Shown here: positions 15,507 through 22,590 of the stretch, piece after piece
Layout of the letters: the number at the start of each line of letters is the position of its first letter
Numbering within the stretch: position 1 is the first letter of the stretch
Assembly: GCA_963778845.1 (NCBI GenBank)
Contig: CAVZVW010000009.1
Location: 496,001-560,000, forward strand
From: CAVZVW01 sp963778845
Lineage (GTDB): Bacteria; Actinomycetota; Actinomycetes; Actinomycetales; Kineosporiaceae
Length of the DNA stretch: 64,000 bases
Reading direction: 5' to 3'
The notes under the pieces: generated by a model
Told to the model about the DNA's origin: nothing
The model's database searches: none
The model's input: the letters and a program-made list of their open reading frames with translations, nothing else
Translations under genes and position numbers: made by a program

Positions 15507-17223
15507 CGAACAGGTCGAGAGGCTCCGAGCCGCGCCACACGCCGATCAGCCGCCAGCAGGTCAGCAGCAGCAGCACCGCCCCGATCCAGGCGACGGGCAC
15601 CGCCGGCGCGGGGTGCGAGGTCGCCAGCAGAGCGACCCACAGGGTGACCGCGGCGACCAGTGCCAGTGCGAGGGGGACGAACCCGCGGCCGTAGGCACGC
15701 AGGCCTGCTCTCACGCGCTGCACCCGGGTCGAGGACGGCCGGGGCACCGTGCCCGGCTCGCGCGGGCCCAGCGCGACGGTGAGCCGCCGGTCGACCCGCC
15801 CGCGAACCACGTGCGCGAGGTCCTCACCACCGCGCCACACCGTCGGCTCGACGACGATGCGGGTGGCGTCGGTGCCGATCAGCACGAGCCCGCCGTCGTC
15901 CCAGCGCAGCAGCGCCGCGACGTCGTCGAAGCGCACTGTCGCCTCGCCGCGTCCAGTGGGCGTGGGCGTGGCCGCGGTCACGCCGGCGCCGGAGACCACC
16001 AGCCGCGACCCGACGACCGGTGCGTCGCGGTGCAGGAACACATGGCGCGACCGGATCGGCTCGTGCCTCGACTCCGGAGCCGCCCACCCGACGGCCGGTC
16101 GCGGGGCGGCGTCCGGCGGCAAGACGTACAGGGCCGAGTCCCGGATCTGTGCACCGGCGTGCGCGACCGCCGCGGCGTCGACGTCCCGCAGCCCCGCCTC
16201 CCGCTCCGCGGCACCGACCCGGGCACGGTGGAGCACGGCCTCCGAGGCTGCCAGCTGCAAGGACCGCAGAGCCGCGGCCTGCGCGGCGGCGGCGTCCATC
16301 TCGCGTCGCGCGACGTGCTGTCCACGGCGCTCGGCCTCCACGTCGGTCTCGACCGCCGACGCCAGGGACTGCACGACGTCGACCAGCGCGGTGGCGACGA
16401 CACGTCGCTGCCCAGGGTTCGAGTCGGCGTAGAGCACCACGTGCGCGTGGTCGCCGTCGAGGACCCGATGGCTGGCCCAGGCCACCTGGCTGAGGCCTTC
16501 CACCTCCCGCAGCCGGCGCAGGAGCAGGCGCTCGGCCAGCGCCGCGGCCAGCACCGACGCCGCCGAGCCGGGCACCAGGGCCGACATCGCGGCGCCGCGC
16601 ATATCGGCCACGACGTGCGCCGGCAGCAGGCTCAGCACCTGTTCGGCCGGCGGCGGTGGCCTCCAGGCGCCCTCGGACAGCTCCAGCCGCAGCCCCGCCG
16701 GGGGCGGGCCGGTGAGCCACAGGACGGCGTTGCCCCGCGTGAGGCGCGCCCGCGCCCAGGACTGCAGGTCCTCGATGCCCGCCTGGGCGGCACCGAGCTC
16801 CGGGTGAGCCGACAGCCCGTAGCCCTTGGCACCGAAGCGCCGGGCCAACAGGGGGGACGCGACCGAGGGCGGCGTGGCCTCGGCCTCGGCCACGAGCGTC
16901 GCCTTGTGCTGGGCCAGGCGCGCGCCCGGCAGGCTCCGCAGTCGGCTGCAGGCCCGCGCGAGCAGCCCGGCGACGTCCTCGGGCCCACCCCGGACGACGA
17001 GCGACGTCGTCGTCTCGCCCACGGTGGCGCCGCACTCGTGGGGGGACCCGCCGTCCACGTCCGTCACCAGGTGCGCCAGCAGATGGGTCCGCCCGGCCGT
17101 CACGAGGGTCTCGTCCGCGGACCCCGTGCGGAAGGTCAGGCCCGCGCGCAGGGGTCCGGGGATCACGGTCCAGAGCACGGGGACGCCGTCCACCTCGGTG
17201 GAGGAGATCTCGTCGGCGCCCAC
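15490..17223 (-). CDS. M16-peptidase-like protein with altered zinc motif and C-terminal membrane anchor
   Basis: 577 residues if started at GTG 17223; the frame is open to ATG 17319, but those extra residues look non-coding. The N-terminal part resembles the M16 (insulinase/mitochondrial processing peptidase) fold: AGLTFRTGSADE leads to RTHLLAHL at residue 45, where M16 enzymes have the inverted zinc motif HxxEH. Here it reads HLLAH (47-51), so the catalytic Glu is Ala and the protein is probably not an active peptidase. Later regions follow the M16 repeat plan, and two transmembrane helices lie near the C-terminus, before a basic tail. A membrane-bound scaffold or degenerate peptidase is the likely role. 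Neighbours give no further hint. Confidence 0.7.
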   Translation of the reverse strand: MGADEISSTEVDGVPVLWTVIPGPLRAGLTFRTGSADETLVTAGRTHLLAHLVTDVDGGSPHECGATVGETTTSLVVRGGPEDVAGLLARACSRLRSLPGARLAQHKATLVAEAEATPPSVASPLLARRFGAKGYGLSAHPELGAAQAGIEDLQSWARARLTRGNAVLWLTGPPPAGLRLELSEGAWRPPPPAEQVLSLLPAHVVADMRGAAMSALVPGSAASVLAAALAERLLLRRLREVEGLSQVAWASHRVLDGDHAHVVLYADSNPGQRRVVATALVDVVQSLASAVETDVEAERRGQHVARREMDAAAAQAAALRSLQLAASEAVLHRARVGAAEREAGLRDVDAAAVAHAGAQIRDSALYVLPPDAAPRPAVGWAAPESRHEPIRSRHVFLHRDAPVVGSRLVVSGAGVTAATPTPTGRGEATVRFDDVAALLRWDDGGLVLIGTDATRIVVEPTVWRGGEDLAHVVRGRVDRRLTVALGPREPGTVPRPSSTRVQRVRAGLRAYGRGFVPLALALVAAVTLWVALLATSHPAPAVPVAWIGAVLLLLTCWRLIGVWRGSEPLDLFVKRRR

Positions 17224-17408
17224 GACCCAGCACCGTAGCCAGCACGCCCCGAGAACGCACAGCCAGCCCCAAGGGGGTGCCAGCCCCCCTACCGACACAC
17301 CAGGCGTCCCCGCATGCATCGGGCGGCTGGCCGGGTCGTCCCGCTCGCTGCCGGTTCGTAGCGTCGTCGATGTCCGGCCAGCACCGCACCCGCCCCCCCG
17401 GAGACGCC

Positions 17409-17588
17409 ATGAACCCGCACCTGATCGACCTCCGCGCCACCGACCAGCTGATCCGGGACCATCAGGCCCTGCTGCGCGTCAGCTACCGCCCGCTCCAGCG
17501 GAGACGGCGCCTTGTACGCAGCAGCGTCGGCGCCATGCACGCCGCACGCCGCACGCCGGCAACGCTCACGCGTGCTGCGACGGGCTGA
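17409..17588 (+). CDS. Small basic hypothetical protein
   Basis: 59 residues from ATG 17409, with GGAGA six bases upstream. The sequence begins MNPHLIDLRATDQLIRDHQA, is rich in Arg and has no membrane helix. A TAGCGT at 17359-17364 could be a -10 element. It ends 52 bp before the nagA start on the same strand. I do not recognise the family; the ribosome site and codon use support a real short gene, but this is moderate evidence only. Confidence 0.5.
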   Translation: MNPHLIDLRATDQLIRDHQALLRVSYRPLQRRRRLVRSSVGAMHAARRTPATLTRAATG

Positions 17589-17640
17589 CCACCGGGTGGG
17601 CGCCGAACCAGACGTCGGGGTACCGCGGGAGGCTTGCGTC

Positions 17641-18909
17641 GTGCTTCCCCGTTGTCGACGATCGCTGACAGTCACCGCCGCGCGCGTGCTCACCGGGGAG
17701 GCCGACCTGGGTCACGGATGGGTGAGCATCGCCGACGGCCGGGTCACCGGGGTCGGTGCCGGGGACCCCGCAGGCGAGCCCGACGTGGCGCTCGGCAGTG
17801 GGGTGCTCGTCCCCGGGCTTGTCGACGCCCAGGTCAACGGAGCGTTCGGCGTCGACCTGGTGTCTGCCGACACGGCGGGCTGGACCCGCGTGGTCCGAGG
17901 TCTGCCCCATGCCGGGGTGACGGCGTTCGCCCCGACCTTCGTCACCGCCTCGATCACCGACCTCGCTGAAGCGCTTCGCCGTCACGCGAGGGTTCGACCG
18001 GTGCTGGACGCCGTCCCAGGAGCGGCGCGCACGCTCGGGGTGCACATCGAAGGGCCGTTCCTCGACCCCTCTGTTCGCGGCGCCCACCGGCGGGACCTCC
18101 TCGCCCACCCCTCCCCGGGGGCGGTCGCGAGCCTGCTGGCCGCTGGGGTCGGCGGCGCGCTGCTCTACGTCACCTTGGCGCCGGAGCTGCCGGGCGCCCT
18201 GGAGGCGGTCCGCCGGTTCGTCGCGGCCGGGGTTCGGGTGGCCGTCGGGCACACCATCGCAACCGAGGCCTGCGTGCGGGCGGCAGCCGACGCCGGTGCC
18301 AGCATCGTGACCCACCTGTTCAACGGGCAGCAGCCCATGCACCATCGCGCGCCCGGTGTCGTCGGGGCGGCGTTGACCGACGAACGGCTCACGTGCGGGC
18401 TGGTCGTCGACGGCCACCATGTGCATGCCACTGCCATCAAGGTCGCCTTCGCCTGCGCGGCGGGGCGGGTCATGCTGGTCAGTGACGCGGTAGCGCCCTA
18501 CGGCATGCCCCGGGGCCGGTACGTGCTGGGGGGCGAGGAGATCCGCGTGGCGGCGGACGGCGAGCCGGCGCGCCGAGCAGACGGCACGATGGCCGGAGGG
18601 ACCGGACGCCTGGACGACGGCATCGCGCGTCTCGTGGCGACCGGCATCCCGTTGCAGGTCGCCGTCGAGGCTGCGACCCGCGTGCCGGCCGACGCGTTGG
18701 GCCGCGGCGACCTCGGGCGGATCACCCCCGGCGCCCGGGCCGACCTCGTCTGGCTCGACGCGCTCGACGGGTCGCCCCCCCGCACCCGCGCCACGTGGGT
18801 CGAGGGACGCCTGGCCTACGGCGAGGTGCCCGCCCGACCAGTCCGACCAGTCGACCCCCAGTCGCCCCCCCGTCGACCCCCCGCGACCCGCCGAGACCGT
18901 CACCCGTGA
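17641..18909 (+). CDS. nagA: N-acetylglucosamine-6-phosphate deacetylase
   Basis: 422 residues from GTG 17641, eight bases after GGGAGG. The amidohydrolase fold shows PGLVDAQVNGAFG, HIEGPFLDP with the metal-ligand Glu, GHT, HLFNGQQPMHHR and LVSDAVAPYG with the catalytic Asp. The first strand has Gln where dinuclear amidohydrolases have HxH, as in E. coli NagA, implying a single-metal site. It removes acetate from GlcNAc-6-phosphate to give glucosamine-6-phosphate during amino-sugar and cell-wall recycling. The C-terminal 35 residues are a Pro/Arg-rich tail beyond the usual family end. No nagB is adjacent. Confidence 0.93.
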   Translation: MLPRCRRSLTVTAARVLTGEADLGHGWVSIADGRVTGVGAGDPAGEPDVALGSGVLVPGLVDAQVNGAFGVDLVSADTAGWTRVVRGLPHAGVTAFAPTFVTASITDLAEALRRHARVRPVLDAVPGAARTLGVHIEGPFLDPSVRGAHRRDLLAHPSPGAVASLLAAGVGGALLYVTLAPELPGALEAVRRFVAAGVRVAVGHTIATEACVRAAADAGASIVTHLFNGQQPMHHRAPGVVGAALTDERLTCGLVVDGHHVHATAIKVAFACAAGRVMLVSDAVAPYGMPRGRYVLGGEEIRVAADGEPARRADGTMAGGTGRLDDGIARLVATGIPLQVAVEAATRVPADALGRGDLGRITPGARADLVWLDALDGSPPRTRATWVEGRLAYGEVPARPVRPVDPQSPPRRPPATRRDRHP

Positions 18910-18945
18910 CGCCATGACCCGTCGTCACCCGCGGGAGAAACAACC

Positions 18946-19563
18946 TCATCGAAGCAGAGACGCTGCCCGCCGTCGGTCGGCGCCGCTCGGCGCGGCTGCT
19001 GCCACGGCGTCTCGGGCACCCGCGAGCCGGAGGGCGAGCTCCGGATGCTCGACCATGGCCTGGTCGCCGCCTTGTGACGTCGCCTCGAGGAACGCCGCCC
19101 AGGCGTCGAGGTACTCGGTGTACGCCTGGCGCGCAGCCAGGCCCGTCCGATGCCAGTACCGCAGTCCGAGGCGGTGACACCGGGCACCCGCCCGCCGGAC
19201 CGCCGGCACCTCCTCACCGGCCACCCCGGCGACGCGCTGGACGAGCCCGGCCCGGACGTCGCCTGAGGGCCCGGACCGCAGGGCAGGGGTCACGAACGCC
19301 GCTACCGACGACACCTGCGCCTTGGCGTGGGAGATCGCCGACTGGCCGGCGCGGACGCACTGAAGCAGTGCCGCGAACTCGTTGTCCTGATCATGGCGGT
19401 CGACCGCGTATGCGACGCCACAGGCGATCGCCAGCGCTGCCGCGACCGTCGGCCACCAACGGCGACGCAGCCGGAGGGAGTCCCCGACGTCGAGGACGTC
19501 CGTGCCGTCAGCTGCAGTCACGTCATCTGCACCCACGTCCTGGTCATACCCCACGACACTCAT
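18946..19563 (-). CDS. Hypothetical single-pass membrane protein
   Basis: 205 residues. A short acidic N-terminus precedes a basic LRRRWW stop-transfer and one transmembrane helix (about 36-54), then an external domain of mostly helical, Ala-rich sequence with three Cys-containing stretches. I do not recognise it. Its ATG at 19563 lies just downstream (on its own strand) of the 16-bp tandem repeat array 19587-19674, which therefore sits in its promoter region. It converges on nagA. Confidence 0.65.
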   Translation of the reverse strand: MSVVGYDQDVGADDVTAADGTDVLDVGDSLRLRRRWWPTVAAALAIACGVAYAVDRHDQDNEFAALLQCVRAGQSAISHAKAQVSSVAAFVTPALRSGPSGDVRAGLVQRVAGVAGEEVPAVRRAGARCHRLGLRYWHRTGLAARQAYTEYLDAWAAFLEATSQGGDQAMVEHPELALRLAGARDAVAAAAPSGADRRRAASLLR

Positions 19564-19586
19564 CGCCCACCCGACTCATACTCGCC

Positions 19587-19674
19587 GACGTCACACCCAG
19601 ACGACGTCACACACAGACGACGTCACACACAGACGACGTCACACACAGACGACGTCACACACAGACGACGTCAT
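19587..19674. repeat. 16-bp iteron-like tandem repeat array (5.5 copies)
   Basis: Five head-to-tail copies of GACGTCACACACAGAC (the first has CC for CA) run from 19587 to 19666, followed by a half copy GACGTCAT. Each unit starts with the palindrome GACGTC, so the array presents six evenly phased palindromes. It lies in the 296-bp gap between the hypothetical membrane protein gene and the LysR gene, immediately upstream of the former. The array has no spacers and so is not a CRISPR. It could be a regulator-binding platform or a simple variable-number repeat. Confidence 0.9.
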
Positions 19675-19859
19675 ACCCGCCTTGGTCGTGCCCTGCAGAC
19701 CCATGATCGGCGAGCGCAGACACGTTGCCGAGTCGCCCTGACGTCCAATGTGCGAGGACGGTGCCGGATAGCGCCCCCGATCTCGCACGCTGTCGCCCAC
19801 GTGGCGGCCGCGCCAGCCGGATGGGTCAGGTGGAAGCAGTGGTCACGAAGACGCGAGGG

Positions 19860-20783
19860 TCACGCAGGCGCGAGGGTGGCGGCCGCCTTCTTCAGGCACG
19901 CGAGCATGTGACCCACCTGCGGCTGGGCCAGGAGGGCCGGCCTGGTGGCCAGCCAGATGTGGCGGGGCTCGGGAGGCGTGCGCAGCCGTCGCACGACGAC
20001 GCCCTCGCGCACCGTGCCCAGCGCAAGCCTGGGTGCCAGGGCGGCGCCGAGACCGGCCGCCACGTATCCCTGGGTGACGGCGAACTCGTCGCCCTCGGCG
20101 ACGATGCGCGGTGTGAACCCGGCGCGCCGGCACGTCGCCAGCGTGACCTCGCTGACGTAGTCGGCCATGCCCATCGTCATCACCCAGTCGGTCGACGCGA
20201 GCGCCTCGACGTCGACCACCCGGCGGCGGGCAAGCGGGTGGTCGTGGTGCAGCAGCAGCCGATACTCGTCGTCCAGCACGTGGAGGCGATGCAGGTCGTC
20301 GGACGGCTCACCGCCGCGACCGAAGGGCTCGACGACGACCACGAGGTCCACCTCGCCCGCACGCAGGCGGCGCAGCGCGCCGTCCGTCTCGTCGACCACG
20401 GGGAGCACGTAGACGCCGGGCATCCGGGCCCGCAGGGAGGCGATCGCCAGCGGCAGGAGGGTCTCCCCCGCAGAGTGGAACGACACCACGCGCAGCCGCC
20501 CGGTGCGGCCCTCACGCAGGTCTGCCAGCTCGGTCTCGACGTCGTCCATGGCCGCCAGCACGCGTTCGGCGCCGCGCGCGAGCAGGTGGCCGGCGGGGGT
20601 GGGGCGAACCCCGCGGCCCGCCTTCTCGAACAGGGCAGCACCGGCCTCCTGCTCCAGCAACGAGATCTGTTGGCTGACGGCGCTGACCGTGTACCCGAGC
20701 GACGCGGCGGCCGCCGTCATCGAACCCTCCCGCACGACGGCCCGGTGAACCTGGAGCAGACGGGTGCTGAGCACGACATCCAT
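19860..20783 (-). CDS. LysR-family transcriptional regulator
   Basis: 307 residues. The N-terminal winged helix-turn-helix reads RLLQVHRAVVREGSMTAAAA, SLGYTVSAVSQQISLLEQEA, GAALFEK and RPTPAGHLL, diagnostic for LysR. The co-inducer domain follows from about residue 90 (RLRVVSFHSAGETLLPLAI). Such proteins usually control a divergent gene; here the divergent gene is the tiny membrane protein at 20888, and beyond it the contractile tail operon. The AT-richer gap 20784-20887 should hold its operator. Inducer and targets are unknown. Confidence 0.92.
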   Translation of the reverse strand: MDVVLSTRLLQVHRAVVREGSMTAAAASLGYTVSAVSQQISLLEQEAGAALFEKAGRGVRPTPAGHLLARGAERVLAAMDDVETELADLREGRTGRLRVVSFHSAGETLLPLAIASLRARMPGVYVLPVVDETDGALRRLRAGEVDLVVVVEPFGRGGEPSDDLHRLHVLDDEYRLLLHHDHPLARRRVVDVEALASTDWVMTMGMADYVSEVTLATCRRAGFTPRIVAEGDEFAVTQGYVAAGLGAALAPRLALGTVREGVVVRRLRTPPEPRHIWLATRPALLAQPQVGHMLACLKKAAATLAPA

Positions 20784-20887
20784 TGTTCATTACTGCTTAA
20801 GACTCGTCAACAAACTATCGCTGGACGGCGCACTGTTTGCGGCTGCACGATGGACCCGTAAGCACGCGACCCGATGAGGTGACCCCG

Positions 20888-21025
20888 ATGACCGCAGTCC
20901 TGCTCCTCCTGCTCCTCGCGACCTGCTTGGCCGCACCCTGGCTCGGCACCGACAGCAGCGACGGCCGCTCCGAGCGAGCGCGGCCGGCGCAGGGATGGCA
21001 CCCCCTGCTCCCTCGGCACCGCTGA
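20888..21025 (+). CDS. Small membrane protein
   Basis: 45 residues from ATG 20888, with GAGGTGA seven bases upstream. One hydrophobic helix (TAVLLLLLLATCLAAPWLG) is followed by a charged tail ending WHPLLPRHR. The layout, one helix and a short basic tail, is common for small actinomycete membrane proteins of unknown role. It is divergent from the LysR gene, which may control it, and is separated by about 240 bp from the tail operon. Confidence 0.55.
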   Translation: MTAVLLLLLLATCLAAPWLGTDSSDGRSERARPAQGWHPLLPRHR

Positions 21026-21027
21026 TG

Positions 21028-21150
21028 CCGGCGCAGCTTCGAGGTATCCGGCGCAGCTTCGAGCTGTCTGCCGGCACGGCATAGGGCGATGGGTGCCGTC
21101 GCCGGGGCGGTGACGACGCCGCGCCGGTGACGCGTCGGTGACGCACGTCG
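21028..21150. promoter_or_regulatory. Direct-repeat region upstream of the contractile tail operon
   Basis: Two repeat families lie in the 240-bp leader. A perfect 16-bp repeat, CCGGCGCAGCTTCGAG, occurs at 21028-21043 and 21048-21063 and contains TCGAG, the core of many SARP-binding heptamers; the second copy also forms the near palindrome CAGCT-TCG-AGCTG. GGTGACG occurs at 21109, 21126 and 21137, the last two exactly 11 bp apart and extended to GGTGACGC. One-turn direct repeats are how SARP regulators bind, and a SARP gene lies at the far end of this locus. No -10 box is convincing. Confidence 0.45.
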
Positions 21151-21267
21151 GCCCAGCCTCCCTGTCATGGCCCACGACGTCCTGGCTCGCGGTGCGCCCG
21201 CCTCGGCGCGCCGACGGTGCAGGCCTATGTGCGTGCAGAGCCTGGGCGCGGCCAGGGATGGCGCGGG

Positions 21268-22305
21268 GTGAGCGCCCTGGTCATCGAGCCCTTCTCGACG
21301 GTCGCCGCGTGGACCGCCCACCGACCCGACGGCTCGCCGTCCACAGCCATCGCGATCTCTCCCGGCGGCCCCCCCAGGGTGCCGCCACTGTCCGCACCCA
21401 GCGCCACCCTGCACGCCGACACCGGCGCCGACGGCCACTATGTCGAGCGGACCGGTGGGCCGGTGGACCTCACCTCGATGCAGGACCTGCTGCTGTGGGT
21501 GCGGGGCACCCGCCGGGCCGACGGTTCTGCGGCGGCGCCCCTGTATCTGCAGGTCGAGCTGGGGTCGACGGCCGTCCCGGTCGGCGCCGTGACGAACACC
21601 TGGCGCCGGATGGTGCCGCTGCTCGTGCCCGGCACGTGGGAGCCCGTGCCGCTGGCGCTCGCCGACCTGCCCGCGGCGGTCCGCAGCGGGGTGACCGACG
21701 TGCGGCTGACGTGCCTCGACGCGGACACCGCCTGGTCACTGGACGTCGACGCGGTGCTCGCCGTGCGCCCGGAGGTGCTGGCCGACGCCGACGCCGCGCT
21801 GCTCGCCCGGCTCGACGGCCGGCTGCAGGTGTCCGGCACCGCGGTCCCGGCGGTCCTCCTGCCGGTCGCCGGGCAGGCGCCCCAACCGCCGGTCTTCCGG
21901 ATCAGCAACTACGACGTGCGGCCCGACCGCGCTACGTCGCCCGTCGACGGGCCGCGCACGGACTACACCGACCGGGGTTTCGCGATCCGGCCACCGGCCA
22001 CGGTCTACCAGCTCGACTACGCGATCGAGGCGGTCGCCGCGGACCGCACCGCCGGCGCGGCGATGCTCGGCTTCGTCCTCGCCGAGCTGGCCCCCCGCGC
22101 GACCCTGCTCGCAGCGGGGCGCCAGATGAGCGCCGAGTGGGTCGACGCGCCCGCGACGGCGGCACCCCCCGTGGTCGCGCCCCCTCCCGACCACCCAGTC
22201 GTCCACGTCCGGGTCACCGCCGCCCAGCCCGGGACGGGGACGGCCCAGCGGGCCGTGCCCCCCTTCAACGACATCAGCGTGGAGGTCGACCATGCCACCC
22301 CATGA
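21268..22305 (+). CDS. Tail-terminator-like protein with extra N-terminal domain, first gene of the CIS operon
   Basis: 345 residues from GTG 21268 (GTG 21217 is also in frame). The N-terminal half is beta-rich and starts SALVIEPFSTVAAWTA; I cannot place it. The C-terminal half, ADADAALLARLDGRLQVSG through FAIRPPATVYQLDYAIEAVA to MLGFVLAELAPRATLLAAGR, follows the plan of DUF4255/Pvc16-type tail terminators: an oligomer-forming protein with a hydrophobic 'RPP.....LdY.i.a' strand and 'mLG..laeLa' helix. In Pvc/Afp particles such a protein caps the tube end away from the baseplate. The match is by pattern only. It overlaps the next small gene by 14 bp. Confidence 0.6.
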   Translation: MSALVIEPFSTVAAWTAHRPDGSPSTAIAISPGGPPRVPPLSAPSATLHADTGADGHYVERTGGPVDLTSMQDLLLWVRGTRRADGSAAAPLYLQVELGSTAVPVGAVTNTWRRMVPLLVPGTWEPVPLALADLPAAVRSGVTDVRLTCLDADTAWSLDVDAVLAVRPEVLADADAALLARLDGRLQVSGTAVPAVLLPVAGQAPQPPVFRISNYDVRPDRATSPVDGPRTDYTDRGFAIRPPATVYQLDYAIEAVAADRTAGAAMLGFVLAELAPRATLLAAGRQMSAEWVDAPATAAPPVVAPPPDHPVVHVRVTAAQPGTGTAQRAVPPFNDISVEVDHATP

Positions 22306-22588
22306 CCGGCCATCGCGTGACAAGCAGGTCGTCAACGTCAGCGGGCACACCGTGGAGGTGCACCTGGCCGACTCCGTGGTGCTCCTCGGCCCGTGGGAGT
22401 CCCTCACCCTCACCGGCCGGACCGCCACCCACGTGCCCGGTCAGGTCGCCGAGCTCGCCCGCCTCGGTCGGGTGGAGCTGCGGGCGACGCCGGCCGGCAG
22501 CGCCCGTCCCGGACACACACGCAAGGCCTCGGAGAAGGACGCCGAGCAGCCCCCGGGCCGCGTCGGCCGGACACGCGGAGGAGCCTGA
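22292..22588 (+). CDS. Small protein of the CIS operon
   Basis: 98 residues from ATG 22292, overlapping the preceding gene by 14 bp and ending two bases before the sheath start, so it is clearly part of the operon. The middle (VVNVSGHTVEVHLADSVVLL through HVPGQVAELARLGRVELRA) looks like a small beta-barrel or beta-sandwich; the C-terminal third is charged and probably disordered. I do not recognise the family. Position between terminator and sheath suggests an accessory structural or assembly role. Confidence 0.7.
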   Translation: MPPHDRPSRDKQVVNVSGHTVEVHLADSVVLLGPWESLTLTGRTATHVPGQVAELARLGRVELRATPAGSARPGHTRKASEKDAEQPPGRVGRTRGGA

Positions 22589-22590
22589 GC

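Noticed and set aside
19587..19674. CRISPR array
   Set aside because: Repeats are head to tail without spacers and no cas gene is near.
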